DNA of 64,000 bases from Candidatus Pelagibacter sp. (lineage in GTDB: Bacteria; Pseudomonadota; Alphaproteobacteria; Pelagibacterales; Pelagibacteraceae): the NCBI GenBank assembly GCA_028101445.1, contig JAOHKR010000004.1:1-64000 (forward strand), given 5' to 3'. Below are positions 1 through 6,705 of the stretch, piece by piece. Made by a program: the position numbers and the translations under genes. Every line of letters begins with the position of its first letter. Positions within the stretch are counted from its first letter, which is position 1. Below the pieces are notes generated by a model. That model saw only the letters and a list, made by a program, of their open reading frames with translations, had not been told where the DNA came from and did not search any database.

Positions 1-1128
1 TCCACGTTTTCTTCTACCTCTTGCTTCACTTCCAGGTTCAGCTCTAAAATTAGGATCTATTAATCGTTGAATAGCATTCCATTTTGATCTGTCTTCACTA
101 CCTACAAAGCTTAATGCAGAACCTTCTGCTCCCGCTCTCGCTGTTCTTCCAATTCTATGTATAAAATCTTCGGCAACTTGAGGTAAGTCAAAATTAATTA
201 CATGTTTAATAGAAGAGACACTCAATCCTCTGGCTGCAACATCCGTGGCTATCAATATTCTAAAGTGATTATTCCTAAATGCTTTTATTACTCTGTCTCT
301 TTTGTTTTGTCTTAAATTTCCGTGGAGCGCATCACAATCATGGTCGTCATATTTAAGACGTTTAACCATTTTTTCTGCATTTCTTCTCGTTTTAACAAAA
401 ACTAAAATAGCTCCTTTTCGAGTATAAATTTCTTTAATCAATTGATTATATTTATCACCATCTTTTACTCTAAGAACTTCTTGTTTAATTTTTGCTATAG
501 GAGTTGTTGTAGATCCAACAGAAATTCTCTCTGGGTTTGTTAAATAATTTTCTGATAATTTAAGAACTTCTCTAGGTAAAGTTGCAGAAAATAATAGTGT
601 TTGTCTTTTTTTAGGAATTGTTTTTAATATTTGATTTATTTGAGGTGCAAAACCTTGGTCTAACATCCTGTCTGCCTCATCCAGGGCAACAAAACTTGTA
701 TTATTTAATTTTAAAGAATTTCTTTTCAAGTGATCATTTATTCTACCCGGTGTTCCTACAATTAATCTAGGATTTCTTTTAAGTGAATTTAATTGTTTAA
801 CCATAGATTGTCCGCCAACTAATTGTGCTGTTCTAATATTTCCTCTACCAACTAGATTGTTTACTTCTTGAAACACTTGCTGAGCAAGTTCTCTTGTAGG
901 TGTTATTATTAAAGCCGCTTCTTTTTTGGTTTTAAGAAGAAAATTAATTATTGGTATACCGAATGCTAATGTTTTTCCTGTTCCAGTTTGAGCTGTTCCA
1001 AGAATATCTTTTCCTGCTAGAGCAACAGGAATAGCTTGAGCTTGTATTGGTGTTGGAGTTTTATAATTAAGCTTAGCGATAGAGTCCATTAAGGTCTGCT
1101 CTAATTTTAGTGATAAAAAATCTTCCAT
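1..1128 (-). CDS. DEAD-box ATP-dependent RNA helicase (RhlE-like), C-terminus cut by window edge
   Basis: This is a superfamily 2 RNA helicase that uses ATP to unwind short RNA duplexes, probably in ribosome assembly or RNA turnover in the cold. The reverse strand is open from ATG at 1128 to base 1 (376 codons visible). The motifs come in the expected order: a Q motif (TPTPIQAQAIP), Walker A AQTGTGKT, PTRELAQQ, GTPGR, DEAD, SAT, a RecA2 domain and HRIGRTARAG. The visible end is rich in Arg and Lys, as in the tails of RhlE-type helicases. The family call is firm; the choice of RhlE over other DEAD-box subfamilies is an inference. It is transcribed away from the small ORFs that follow. Confidence 0.93.
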   Translation of the reverse strand, partial: MEDFLSLKLEQTLMDSIAKLNYKTPTPIQAQAIPVALAGKDILGTAQTGTGKTLAFGIPIINFLLKTKKEAALIITPTRELAQQVFQEVNNLVGRGNIRTAQLVGGQSMVKQLNSLKRNPRLIVGTPGRINDHLKRNSLKLNNTSFVALDEADRMLDQGFAPQINQILKTIPKKRQTLLFSATLPREVLKLSENYLTNPERISVGSTTTPIAKIKQEVLRVKDGDKYNQLIKEIYTRKGAILVFVKTRRNAEKMVKRLKYDDHDCDALHGNLRQNKRDRVIKAFRNNHFRILIATDVAARGLSVSSIKHVINFDLPQVAEDFIHRIGRTARAGAEGSALSFVGSEDRSKWNAIQRLIDPNFRAEPGSEARGRRKRG

Positions 1129-1178
1129 ATAATATCTAAATTTAAGTGAGTTAGATAATACTGGCTTTATACCTTAGG

Positions 1179-1206
1179 TTGAACGTTTACAAGGTTTTGT
1201 TATGAT
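1179..1206 (+). promoter_or_regulatory. Putative sigma-70 promoter for the small-ORF/SRAP transcript
   Basis: TTGAAC at 1179-1184 and TATGAT at 1201-1206 are separated by 16 nt. They lie in the divergent gap between the helicase and the forward genes. On the other strand TTCAAC and TATTAT with a 17-nt spacer overlap the same -35 region and could serve the helicase. Matches like these are easy to find in AT-rich DNA, so this is a suggestion only. Confidence 0.35.
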
Positions 1207-1250
1207 TAGAAGTGAAAAAAAGAAAGAAAAGAAAGAGCTTTAGACTTAAA

Positions 1251-1334
1251 ATGAAAAGAAGAAGACAAAAAAGGAATACAAAGGGTATTTTAAAAATAAT
1301 TAAAACAGGAAATAAAAATGTCAAAAAGATATAG
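1251..1334 (+). CDS. Possible tiny arginine/lysine-rich ORF (27 aa)
   Basis: An ATG at 1251 opens a 27-codon frame, about half of it Lys or Arg, ending at TAG 1332-1334. The frame extends upstream to a GTG at 1212 (40 codons), but a transcript from the promoter at 1179-1206 would begin at about that point. No Shine-Dalgarno site precedes the ATG. It overlaps the better supported 36-codon ORF in another frame. It could simply be leader RNA with a purine-rich composition. No family recognised. Confidence 0.2.
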   Translation: MKRRRQKRNTKGILKIIKTGNKNVKKI

Positions 1335-1428
1335 CGGCAAAAGCTTTAAAGACTCTAGTATAATGAAAAAAGCAAAATTAACCTTAAAAGAAAAACGTAA
1401 GTTAAAAAAAGAAAAAAAGAAAAAATAA
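1318..1428 (+). CDS. Small lysine-rich protein, 36 aa, unknown function
   Basis: ATG at 1318 is preceded by AGGA (1307-1310) at a 7-nt spacing, a good Shine-Dalgarno match. The 36-residue product is strongly basic and ends in a Lys-rich tail (EKRKLKKEKKKK). Its TAA stop overlaps the ATG of the SRAP gene (TAATG at 1426-1430), the arrangement of translationally coupled genes. No signal peptide or membrane segment is visible. The composition suggests nucleic acid or ribosome binding, which is inference only. It could instead be a leader ORF that sets translation of the next gene. Confidence 0.5.
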   Translation: MSKRYSGKSFKDSSIMKKAKLTLKEKRKLKKEKKKK

Positions 1429-2054
1429 TGTGTGGACGTTATAAAATCTCAAAACCAGTGAGCAAAACTGTAGATCTTGTTAAAACTAATATTAAAGTTG
1501 AGGATACAGATAACTACAATGCTCACCCTTCTCAGAAATTACCAATTATTAAATCTTATACGAACGGTAAGGCACTTGAATTATGTGAATGGGGTCTTGT
1601 ACCTGGATGGTCTAAAAAATTAGAAAAATTTTCTCCACTTATAAATGCTAGAAAAGAAACTTTAATGGAGAAAGTAACATTTAAGAATTTAATACAAACA
1701 TCAAGATGTGTTGTTCCTGCAGATGGGTATTATGAATGGAAGAGAGAAGATAAATCTAAAGTTCCTTATTATTTCACTAAGGAGGATGATGAAATAATGT
1801 TTTTTGCTGCAATTCATCAAAATAATCAATTTTGTATAATCACAAGAGAAGCCACCGAAAAAGTAAGTGCTATACATCACAGAGAACCTCTGATCATCAA
1901 CCAAAGTCAAATCAATAATTATTTAAATGTAAAAAAAGATGCAATGGAAATCCTGAACTCTATTAAACCTCCCGCACTAAAATTTCATGAAATTAGTAAA
2001 GACGTAAATAATCCTGTTAACAATGATCCTGCTTTAATAAAGCCTGTTAATTAA
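1428..2054 (+). CDS. SRAP family protein (SOS response-associated peptidase, YedK/HMCES type)
   Basis: Family members shield abasic sites in single-stranded DNA by forming a thiazolidine link through the N-terminal cysteine, exposed once Met1 is removed. The protein starts MCGRY, so Cys2 is in place. The other family landmarks are present: Asn31 (YNAHPSQ), a glutamate in the DGYYEW motif near residue 103, and the IHHREP histidines near 150. At 208 residues the length is normal. The start overlaps the stop of the preceding small ORF, and the dioxygenase follows with no gap, so these genes probably form one transcript. Confidence 0.9.
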   Translation: MCGRYKISKPVSKTVDLVKTNIKVEDTDNYNAHPSQKLPIIKSYTNGKALELCEWGLVPGWSKKLEKFSPLINARKETLMEKVTFKNLIQTSRCVVPADGYYEWKREDKSKVPYYFTKEDDEIMFFAAIHQNNQFCIITREATEKVSAIHHREPLIINQSQINNYLNVKKDAMEILNSIKPPALKFHEISKDVNNPVNNDPALIKPVN

Positions 2055-2867
2055 ATGACTAATATTTCAATTACTAATAGCAAAAATAATGTTGGCGCCT
2101 ACATCAATGATATTAATCTTAAAAATTTAGATCAAGATAAAGCGGAAGAAATCAAAACAGCTTTAAATCAATTTGGTGTTATTTTTATAAAAAAACAAAA
2201 TTTAAATCCTGAATCTTATCAAAACTTTGCAAAATCCATTGGTCAACCAGTAGTCTATCCCCGATTGAAAGGATTGGATAAAAAATTCCCTTTTATTAAT
2301 GTTATTGAAAGAAAACCTGATGATAAAAATTTGAGTTTTGGTTCAAGTTGGCTTCATCAAGACACAAGTTATTTAGCAAACGATAGACCAAGGTATACAA
2401 TGCTAATGGGAATAGAAATTCCAGATGGACAAGGTAACACTATTTTTTCATCGGGATTTAATGCTTATGAAAAACTTCCAAATGAAATTAAAGATAAAAT
2501 TAAAGATGCTACAGGTATTTTCTCATCTGCAGGTCCTATCTCAGTAACAAGACTTGAAAGAGAAAAAGAAATGGGAATAAAGTCGTCTGAAAGTATGGAA
2601 GCAGAACACCCCATTGTAAAAACGGTCAATGGTAAGAAAACTTTATATGTCTCTCCAGGTCATTTAATGAAAATTAAAAACGTTAAAGAAGAAGATGCTA
2701 ATTACCTAAAAAATTATTTAATAGAGCATGTAAATAAGGAAGAGTTCATCTTCTCATACGAATGGTCAAAAGGAGATATTTGTCTTTGGGATAACTTAAG
2801 TATTTTGCATATGGCTAGTGAAATAAAAAACTGCAAAAGAATTATGCATAGAATTACAATTAAGTAA
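2055..2867 (+). CDS. TauD/TfdA-family Fe(II)/2-oxoglutarate dioxygenase
   Basis: This is a non-heme iron oxygenase of the taurine/alpha-ketoglutarate dioxygenase family; the substrate cannot be told from sequence. The HxD iron ligands are His101 and Asp103 (WLHQDTSY) and the distal ligand is His252 (SILHMAS). Arg262 or Arg266 near the C-terminus (KRIMHR) would bind 2-oxoglutarate. Its 270 residues fit the family. ATG follows directly on the TAA of the SRAP gene. The neighbours give no hint of a sulfonate or other pathway, so taurine is not a safe guess. Confidence 0.88.
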   Translation: MTNISITNSKNNVGAYINDINLKNLDQDKAEEIKTALNQFGVIFIKKQNLNPESYQNFAKSIGQPVVYPRLKGLDKKFPFINVIERKPDDKNLSFGSSWLHQDTSYLANDRPRYTMLMGIEIPDGQGNTIFSSGFNAYEKLPNEIKDKIKDATGIFSSAGPISVTRLEREKEMGIKSSESMEAEHPIVKTVNGKKTLYVSPGHLMKIKNVKEEDANYLKNYLIEHVNKEEFIFSYEWSKGDICLWDNLSILHMASEIKNCKRIMHRITIK

Positions 2868-3914
2868 TTACTTTTTTAAAATTGTAAGGTGGCCCATTTT
2901 TCTTTTATCTTTAATTTCTTTCTTTCCATAATCAAAGAAAAACTCATTTTCATTAAAATTTTTTAATCTATATTCTTCTATTTCTTTTCCTAAAATATTT
3001 ATCATTTCAGCAGCCTTAGAATTTTTTCCAACAGATATAATTTCTAGGTTGCACACTGCTCTCACATGGCCTTCAAATTGACTTATATTAAAAGCATTAA
3101 TTGTAAGATGACCAGAATTATGAACACGTGGAGCAATCTCGTTTAATAAAAGATCATTGTTTTTATTTATAAAATACTCAACAGTCATTGTTCCTACATA
3201 ATTAAGACTTTCAGCAATTTTTTTTGCATTGTCTAAAGCTTCCTTAAAAATTTTATCATTTATTTCTGCAGGAATTTTAGAGTGTTTTAAAATTTGATCC
3301 TTGTGCATATTCTCAATTGGCTCATAAATTGACATAGCTCCATTTTGATATCTTGTAAGAATAACTGAAATCTCTTTCATTAAATCAACTTTTTTTTCTA
3401 AAATATAGTCAGCTGTAAAACACCATTCTTTTTTTATATCATCCAAAGAATTCAAAACAAATTGGCCACGCCCATCATATCCAAGTGTATTTGTTTTCAA
3501 AATTCCAGGTAACAAATTTTCATTTTTTGAAACATCCTCTAATTTTTCTATGAAAGCCCATTCCGTTGTTTGAATACCTAGATCGTTCACAAAGGATTTT
3601 TCTAATTTTCTATTTTGAATAATCTTATTGATATCGGGGTTAGGATAGACTTTTTTTTCTTTATCTATGATCTTTAATATATTTATAGGAATATTCTCAA
3701 ACTCAAAAGTAACAACATCTACACTTTTTATAAAATCTTTTATCTTATTTTGATCATCATATTTAGAATATATAAATTGATCACAATAATTTTGTGCAGG
3801 TCCTTGTTCATCATCAGATATAACTACCGTTTTTACATTAAGCTTTTTTGCAGCTTGGCAGAGCATTGATCCTAATTGACCTGAGCCTATGATGCCTAAA
3901 GTGATGTCCGACAT
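2868..3914 (-). CDS. purK: 5-(carboxyamino)imidazole ribonucleotide synthase PurK
   Basis: PurK carboxylates AIR with bicarbonate and ATP to N5-CAIR in purine synthesis. The 348-residue protein opens with a Rossmann-like segment (GSGQLGSML), continues with an ATP-grasp domain, and carries the family signature EIAPRVHNSGH near residue 265. It lies 3 nt after purE, its enzymatic partner, so the two are surely one operon. Its stop abuts that of the dioxygenase gene on the other strand. Confidence 0.96.
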   Translation of the reverse strand: MSDITLGIIGSGQLGSMLCQAAKKLNVKTVVISDDEQGPAQNYCDQFIYSKYDDQNKIKDFIKSVDVVTFEFENIPINILKIIDKEKKVYPNPDINKIIQNRKLEKSFVNDLGIQTTEWAFIEKLEDVSKNENLLPGILKTNTLGYDGRGQFVLNSLDDIKKEWCFTADYILEKKVDLMKEISVILTRYQNGAMSIYEPIENMHKDQILKHSKIPAEINDKIFKEALDNAKKIAESLNYVGTMTVEYFINKNNDLLLNEIAPRVHNSGHLTINAFNISQFEGHVRAVCNLEIISVGKNSKAAEMINILGKEIEEYRLKNFNENEFFFDYGKKEIKDKRKMGHLTILKK

Positions 3915-3917
3915 TAA

Positions 3918-4406
3918 CTATTTAGGTCTTTTTTTTATGGATTGTGTTTGTATACGTCTCCATTTTTCTAAATTAGATTTTACTTTTTCATCAAAATTAC
4001 CAATAATTGATGCAGCAAGTATTCCAGCATTAAAAGCTCCATCGATAGCAAGGCATCCTATTGGAACACCTTTGGGCATCTGAGCCATTGAAAGTAAACT
4101 ATCTAAACCTTTTAATTTTTTAGTTTCCATTGGGACACCTAAAACAGGCAATGTTGTTAAAGATGCCACCATGCCTGCTAAATGTGCTGCTCCACCTGCG
4201 CCCGCTACAATAACGCCAAATCCATTTTTTTCTGCTTTCTCGGCAAAATCGAACATTCTTTTTGGAGTTCTGTGAGCACTAACTATTAAAACTTGAAATT
4301 TAACTTTAAGAATTTTTAGAATTTTTTCACAATCTTTCATTATGGGGTGATCTGACTGAGATCCCATTATTATTGCTACTTTATTTTTTTTTTTATTGAG
4401 TTTCAC
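3918..4406 (-). CDS. purE: N5-CAIR mutase PurE
   Basis: PurE converts N5-CAIR to CAIR, the step after PurK. Signature segments are MGSQSDH (from residue 14), SAHRTP, GAGGAAHLAGMVAS and LGVPM, the set expected of class I bacterial PurE. Length 162 is typical. The start is GTG at 4406: the next Met begins the MGSQSD motif and would remove the first strand, so GTG is preferred, although no clear Shine-Dalgarno site precedes it. Upstream lies a small gene ending in a hairpin. Confidence 0.96.
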   Translation of the reverse strand: MKLNKKKNKVAIIMGSQSDHPIMKDCEKILKILKVKFQVLIVSAHRTPKRMFDFAEKAEKNGFGVIVAGAGGAAHLAGMVASLTTLPVLGVPMETKKLKGLDSLLSMAQMPKGVPIGCLAIDGAFNAGILAASIIGNFDEKVKSNLEKWRRIQTQSIKKRPK

Positions 4407-4438
4407 AAATTAATTTAACAATTATTGATATAAAAACA

Positions 4439-4462
4439 ATGGCTTAATAAAAATTAAGCCAT
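4439..4462 (-). terminator. Perfect 10-bp hairpin after the 39-aa small gene
   Basis: ATGGCTTAAT and ATTAAGCCAT (4439-4448 and 4453-4462) form a perfect stem with an AAAA loop. On the reverse strand the stem is followed by TGTTTTTATA, a modest T-tract. It sits 21 nt past the stop of the small gene and 32 nt before purE, so it may end or attenuate the small-gene transcript. The tail is weak, so partial read-through into purE is possible. Confidence 0.6.
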
Positions 4463-4482
4463 GTGTTGTTGTGGAGGGAAGA

Positions 4483-4602
4483 TTATGATCTAGCTCTAAA
4501 AAGCAAAGCTTTTGGTGAGTTTTGGAGCTCAAAAAGAGAAATTTTTTTATGTTTTTTATTGTTTTTTTTAATTTTATTTTGTCTAGATGTTTTTAATTTC
4601 AT
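4483..4602 (-). CDS. Small basic protein, 39 aa, unknown function
   Basis: Reverse-strand ATG at 4600-4602 begins a 39-codon frame ending with TAA at 4483-4485. A clear Shine-Dalgarno site (AAAAAGGAATA before the ATG) and the downstream 10-bp hairpin make this a credible stand-alone gene despite its size. The first 20 residues are dominated by Lys, Asn and Arg (KIKKNNKKHKK). The second half looks more structured (ISLFELQNSPKALLFRARS). No membrane segment or cysteines. I do not recognise the family; a nucleic acid- or ribosome-associated role would suit the charge but is inference. It sits alone between ybgC and purE. Confidence 0.6.
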   Translation of the reverse strand: MKLKTSRQNKIKKNNKKHKKISLFELQNSPKALLFRARS

Positions 4603-4709
4603 TATTCCTTTTTAAATTAATTTTCCAAGTTTAAGTAATGCTTAATTTGCAAACTTAATATGTTTATAATAATGAAATTAGGCGAAGATTTGTCAGTTGT
4701 TGGTCAACT

Positions 4710-5105
4710 TTATATTTTTTCTAATAAATCTTTAGGGAGTTTGTTAATCGACCCATTGCTGTCTACTACAGCAAGCTCAACCTGAGCTGTAACAAGTATT
4801 TCTTTTTCTCTTTTAACTTCTTGAATTAAATTTAGTCTTACTGGTGTCTTTTTAAAAATATGGGTGCAAACATCAAGATTATCTTCGAAATTGGCTGATT
4901 TATGGTATTTAACATTACATTCTCGAACAACAAAAATGGCGTTAAAGTCATCTTTAAGGTTTTTATGATTAAGTTTTAAACGGTCATAAATCATTTCAGT
5001 TCTAGCCCGTTCTATAAAATGTAAATATTTTGCATAATAAACAATACCTCCTGCATCAGTGTCTTCATAGTAAACTTTAGTTTTGTAAGTGTGAAAATTA
5101 GCCAT
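4710..5105 (-). CDS. ybgC: YbgC-type acyl-CoA thioesterase (hotdog fold)
   Basis: This is a hotdog-fold thioesterase that hydrolyses acyl-CoA; in many proteobacteria it is linked to the Tol-Pal envelope system. The diagnostic active-site block YYEDTDAGGIVYYAKY sits at residues 12-27 with the catalytic Asp in EDTD, followed by FIERARTE. Length 131 is typical. No tol or pal genes are visible here, so the Tol link is from family knowledge only. Confidence 0.9.
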   Translation of the reverse strand: MANFHTYKTKVYYEDTDAGGIVYYAKYLHFIERARTEMIYDRLKLNHKNLKDDFNAIFVVRECNVKYHKSANFEDNLDVCTHIFKKTPVRLNLIQEVKREKEILVTAQVELAVVDSNGSINKLPKDLLEKI

Positions 5106-5211
5106 ATTAAAAACATATGCTTAATGATCTTATATTTCAATAAAGTAAAAAATCTTTTTTTTGTCTAATTTATGCCAATCAAAGCACAGACTTCATTATT
5201 AAATTTAACAT

Positions 5212-5415
5212 ATGAAAACATTATCTATTATATCTTTATTATTTTTATTAACGAATTGTGCTGGTGGACAAATGTCTAGCATGAAATTTGGTAAGCGTTG
5301 TACGGTATCTGATGCAAATCAACTTCAAGAAAGCTCATATGTATGGTTTGTAAGTAAAGATGCTATCCAGGATTTTGATAAAAGAATAAATCATTCTAAT
5401 TGTTTAGATAGCTAA
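5212..5415 (+). CDS. Small putative lipoprotein, 67 aa
   Basis: A hydrophobic N-terminus ends in LTNC (Cys16), a lipobox-like site with an unusual Asn at -1. The mature part would be only about 50 residues, with two further cysteines (CTVSD and SNCLD) that could form a disulfide in the periplasm. No known domain recognised. An AT-only palindrome follows the stop. It is transcribed divergently from ybgC across a 106-nt gap that probably holds promoters for both. Confidence 0.6.
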   Translation: MKTLSIISLLFLLTNCAGGQMSSMKFGKRCTVSDANQLQESSYVWFVSKDAIQDFDKRINHSNCLDS

Positions 5416-5417
5416 AT

Positions 5418-5473
5418 AATTATTTTAAAATAATTAAATTATGATAATAAGGGGTATGAATTTACCCCTTATT
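5418..5473. repeat. Two adjacent perfect inverted repeats around the start of the next ORF
   Basis: The first is a loopless palindrome at 5418-5435 (AATTATTTT/AAAATAATT). The second is an 11-bp stem, AATAAGGGGTA (5446-5456) with TACCCCTTATT (5463-5473) and a 6-nt loop. The second has a GC core of GGGG/CCCC, rare in this AT-rich window, and covers the start of the small membrane protein ORF. It may terminate the lipoprotein transcript or block ribosome access to the next ORF. Confidence 0.6.
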
Positions 5474-5641
5474 ATTGCTTGCATTATCATCATGTTAGCT
5501 CTAATAATCTTTCCTTTACTTGTTTCCCACAGGGCAGAAAAACAAGACAGCTTAAAATCAGAGGATAAAGTTAATTTAAGTGAATGGGAAAAAATTAAGA
5601 AATATGGTGAAAAAATTAATAAGAAAAATAGAGAAAAATAA
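5441..5641 (+). CDS. Small single-pass membrane protein, 66 aa
   Basis: The product has one strongly hydrophobic segment near residues 8-28 (LPLIIACIIIMLALIIFPLL) and a charged, Lys/Glu-rich tail of about 35 residues, so it is probably anchored in the inner membrane with the tail in the cytoplasm. The start is uncertain. ATG 5441, ATG 5456 and ATG 5492 are all in frame and none has a well-spaced Shine-Dalgarno site; the latest would cut the membrane segment. A strong hairpin overlaps the first two. No family recognised. Confidence 0.5.
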   Translation: MIIRGMNLPLIIACIIIMLALIIFPLLVSHRAEKQDSLKSEDKVNLSEWEKIKKYGEKINKKNREK

Positions 5642-5652
5642 ATAAAATTTAA

Positions 5653-6705
5653 ATGTTTAAATATGTAATTTTATTCTCTATCTCTGTTTTTTTTGTAACA
5701 AATTTATATTCAATGGAAAAAAAACCTTATCATCATTTACCTGACGGTACTTTCAGAAACCCTGAGGGATCCCCAAAACGTGACTCAAATGTTAAATGGT
5801 CATACAAAATTTTTAATGCTGAGAGAAAAAAAATAAAAATTGATTTTCCGAAAGATCACATTGTGCCTCGAGATAAAGTGCTTAAAGATCTTCATCAAAA
5901 CAAAGATAGTGACTATATTGTTTGGATTGGCCATGCTACTTTTCTTATTAAATTAGGTGATACTACGATTATTACAGATCCGGTATTTTCAAAAAATACT
6001 GGTCCATTAACTTTTGGACCTAAAAGATATGTGGACCCTGCAATAAAATTAGATGAAGTTCCAAAAACTGATTTATTGTTGCTTACACATAACCACTATG
6101 ACCATCTTGATGCTAGCGCTATTAGAAATTTCCCTCATAAAAATACAAAAGTTTTATTGCCATTAAAATTATCAAAATATTTTAAAAGATTTAAAGATGT
6201 AAATGAACTTGACTGGTATGATGAAATTCAAGTTAATAAAGATATTAAAGTAACACTATTACCTGCTGTACATTGGTCAAAAAGAAGTTTGTGGGACACA
6301 AATAAAACACTTTGGGGGAACTTCTTAATTGAATACAAAGGAAAAAAAATACTATTTGCATCTGACACAGGGTACGGAAATATTTATAAAGAACTAGGAA
6401 ATAAATATGGTCCTATTGATGTTACTTTTATAAATATTGGTGCTTATAATTTCTATCCAATGATGCCCGTAAAAGATAAATCTATTTATCACACAAATCC
6501 CGAAGAAGCGTTACAAATCGGTAAAGATCTTAATAGTAAAAAAGTTGTAGGAATGCACTGGGGAACAGTTGTTTTATCATTAGAACCAATTATGGAACCT
6601 CCAAAGAGATTCAAAGACTCCGCCAAGAATTTTGGTTATTCAAAAGATGATGCAATAATTTTTAAAATAGGTGAATTAAAAAAATTAAAAGAAATAATTA
6701 ATTAA
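5653..6705 (+). CDS. Exported metallo-beta-lactamase-fold hydrolase (NAPE-PLD/UlaG-like)
   Basis: An N-terminal signal-like segment (residues 3-20) is followed by a metallo-beta-lactamase fold. The metal motif THNHYDHLD (near residue 145) supplies the HxHxDH ligands. WIGHATFLI and ITDPVFS resemble the N-acyl-phosphatidylethanolamine phospholipase D/UlaG branch. Later metal ligands are visible in ASDTGYG and GMHWGT. Substrate unknown; a phospholipid or lactone-like substrate would fit the branch. Length 350. It overlaps the convergent coiled-coil gene by 8 nt. Confidence 0.82.
   Translation: MFKYVILFSISVFFVTNLYSMEKKPYHHLPDGTFRNPEGSPKRDSNVKWSYKIFNAERKKIKIDFPKDHIVPRDKVLKDLHQNKDSDYIVWIGHATFLIKLGDTTIITDPVFSKNTGPLTFGPKRYVDPAIKLDEVPKTDLLLLTHNHYDHLDASAIRNFPHKNTKVLLPLKLSKYFKRFKDVNELDWYDEIQVNKDIKVTLLPAVHWSKRSLWDTNKTLWGNFLIEYKGKKILFASDTGYGNIYKELGNKYGPIDVTFINIGAYNFYPMMPVKDKSIYHTNPEEALQIGKDLNSKKVVGMHWGTVVLSLEPIMEPPKRFKDSAKNFGYSKDDAIIFKIGELKKLKEIIN

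Noticed and set aside
1212..1250. GTG start at 1212 for the 40-codon basic frame
   Set aside because: It coincides with the likely transcription start of the promoter at 1179-1206, so it would have no leader or ribosome site.
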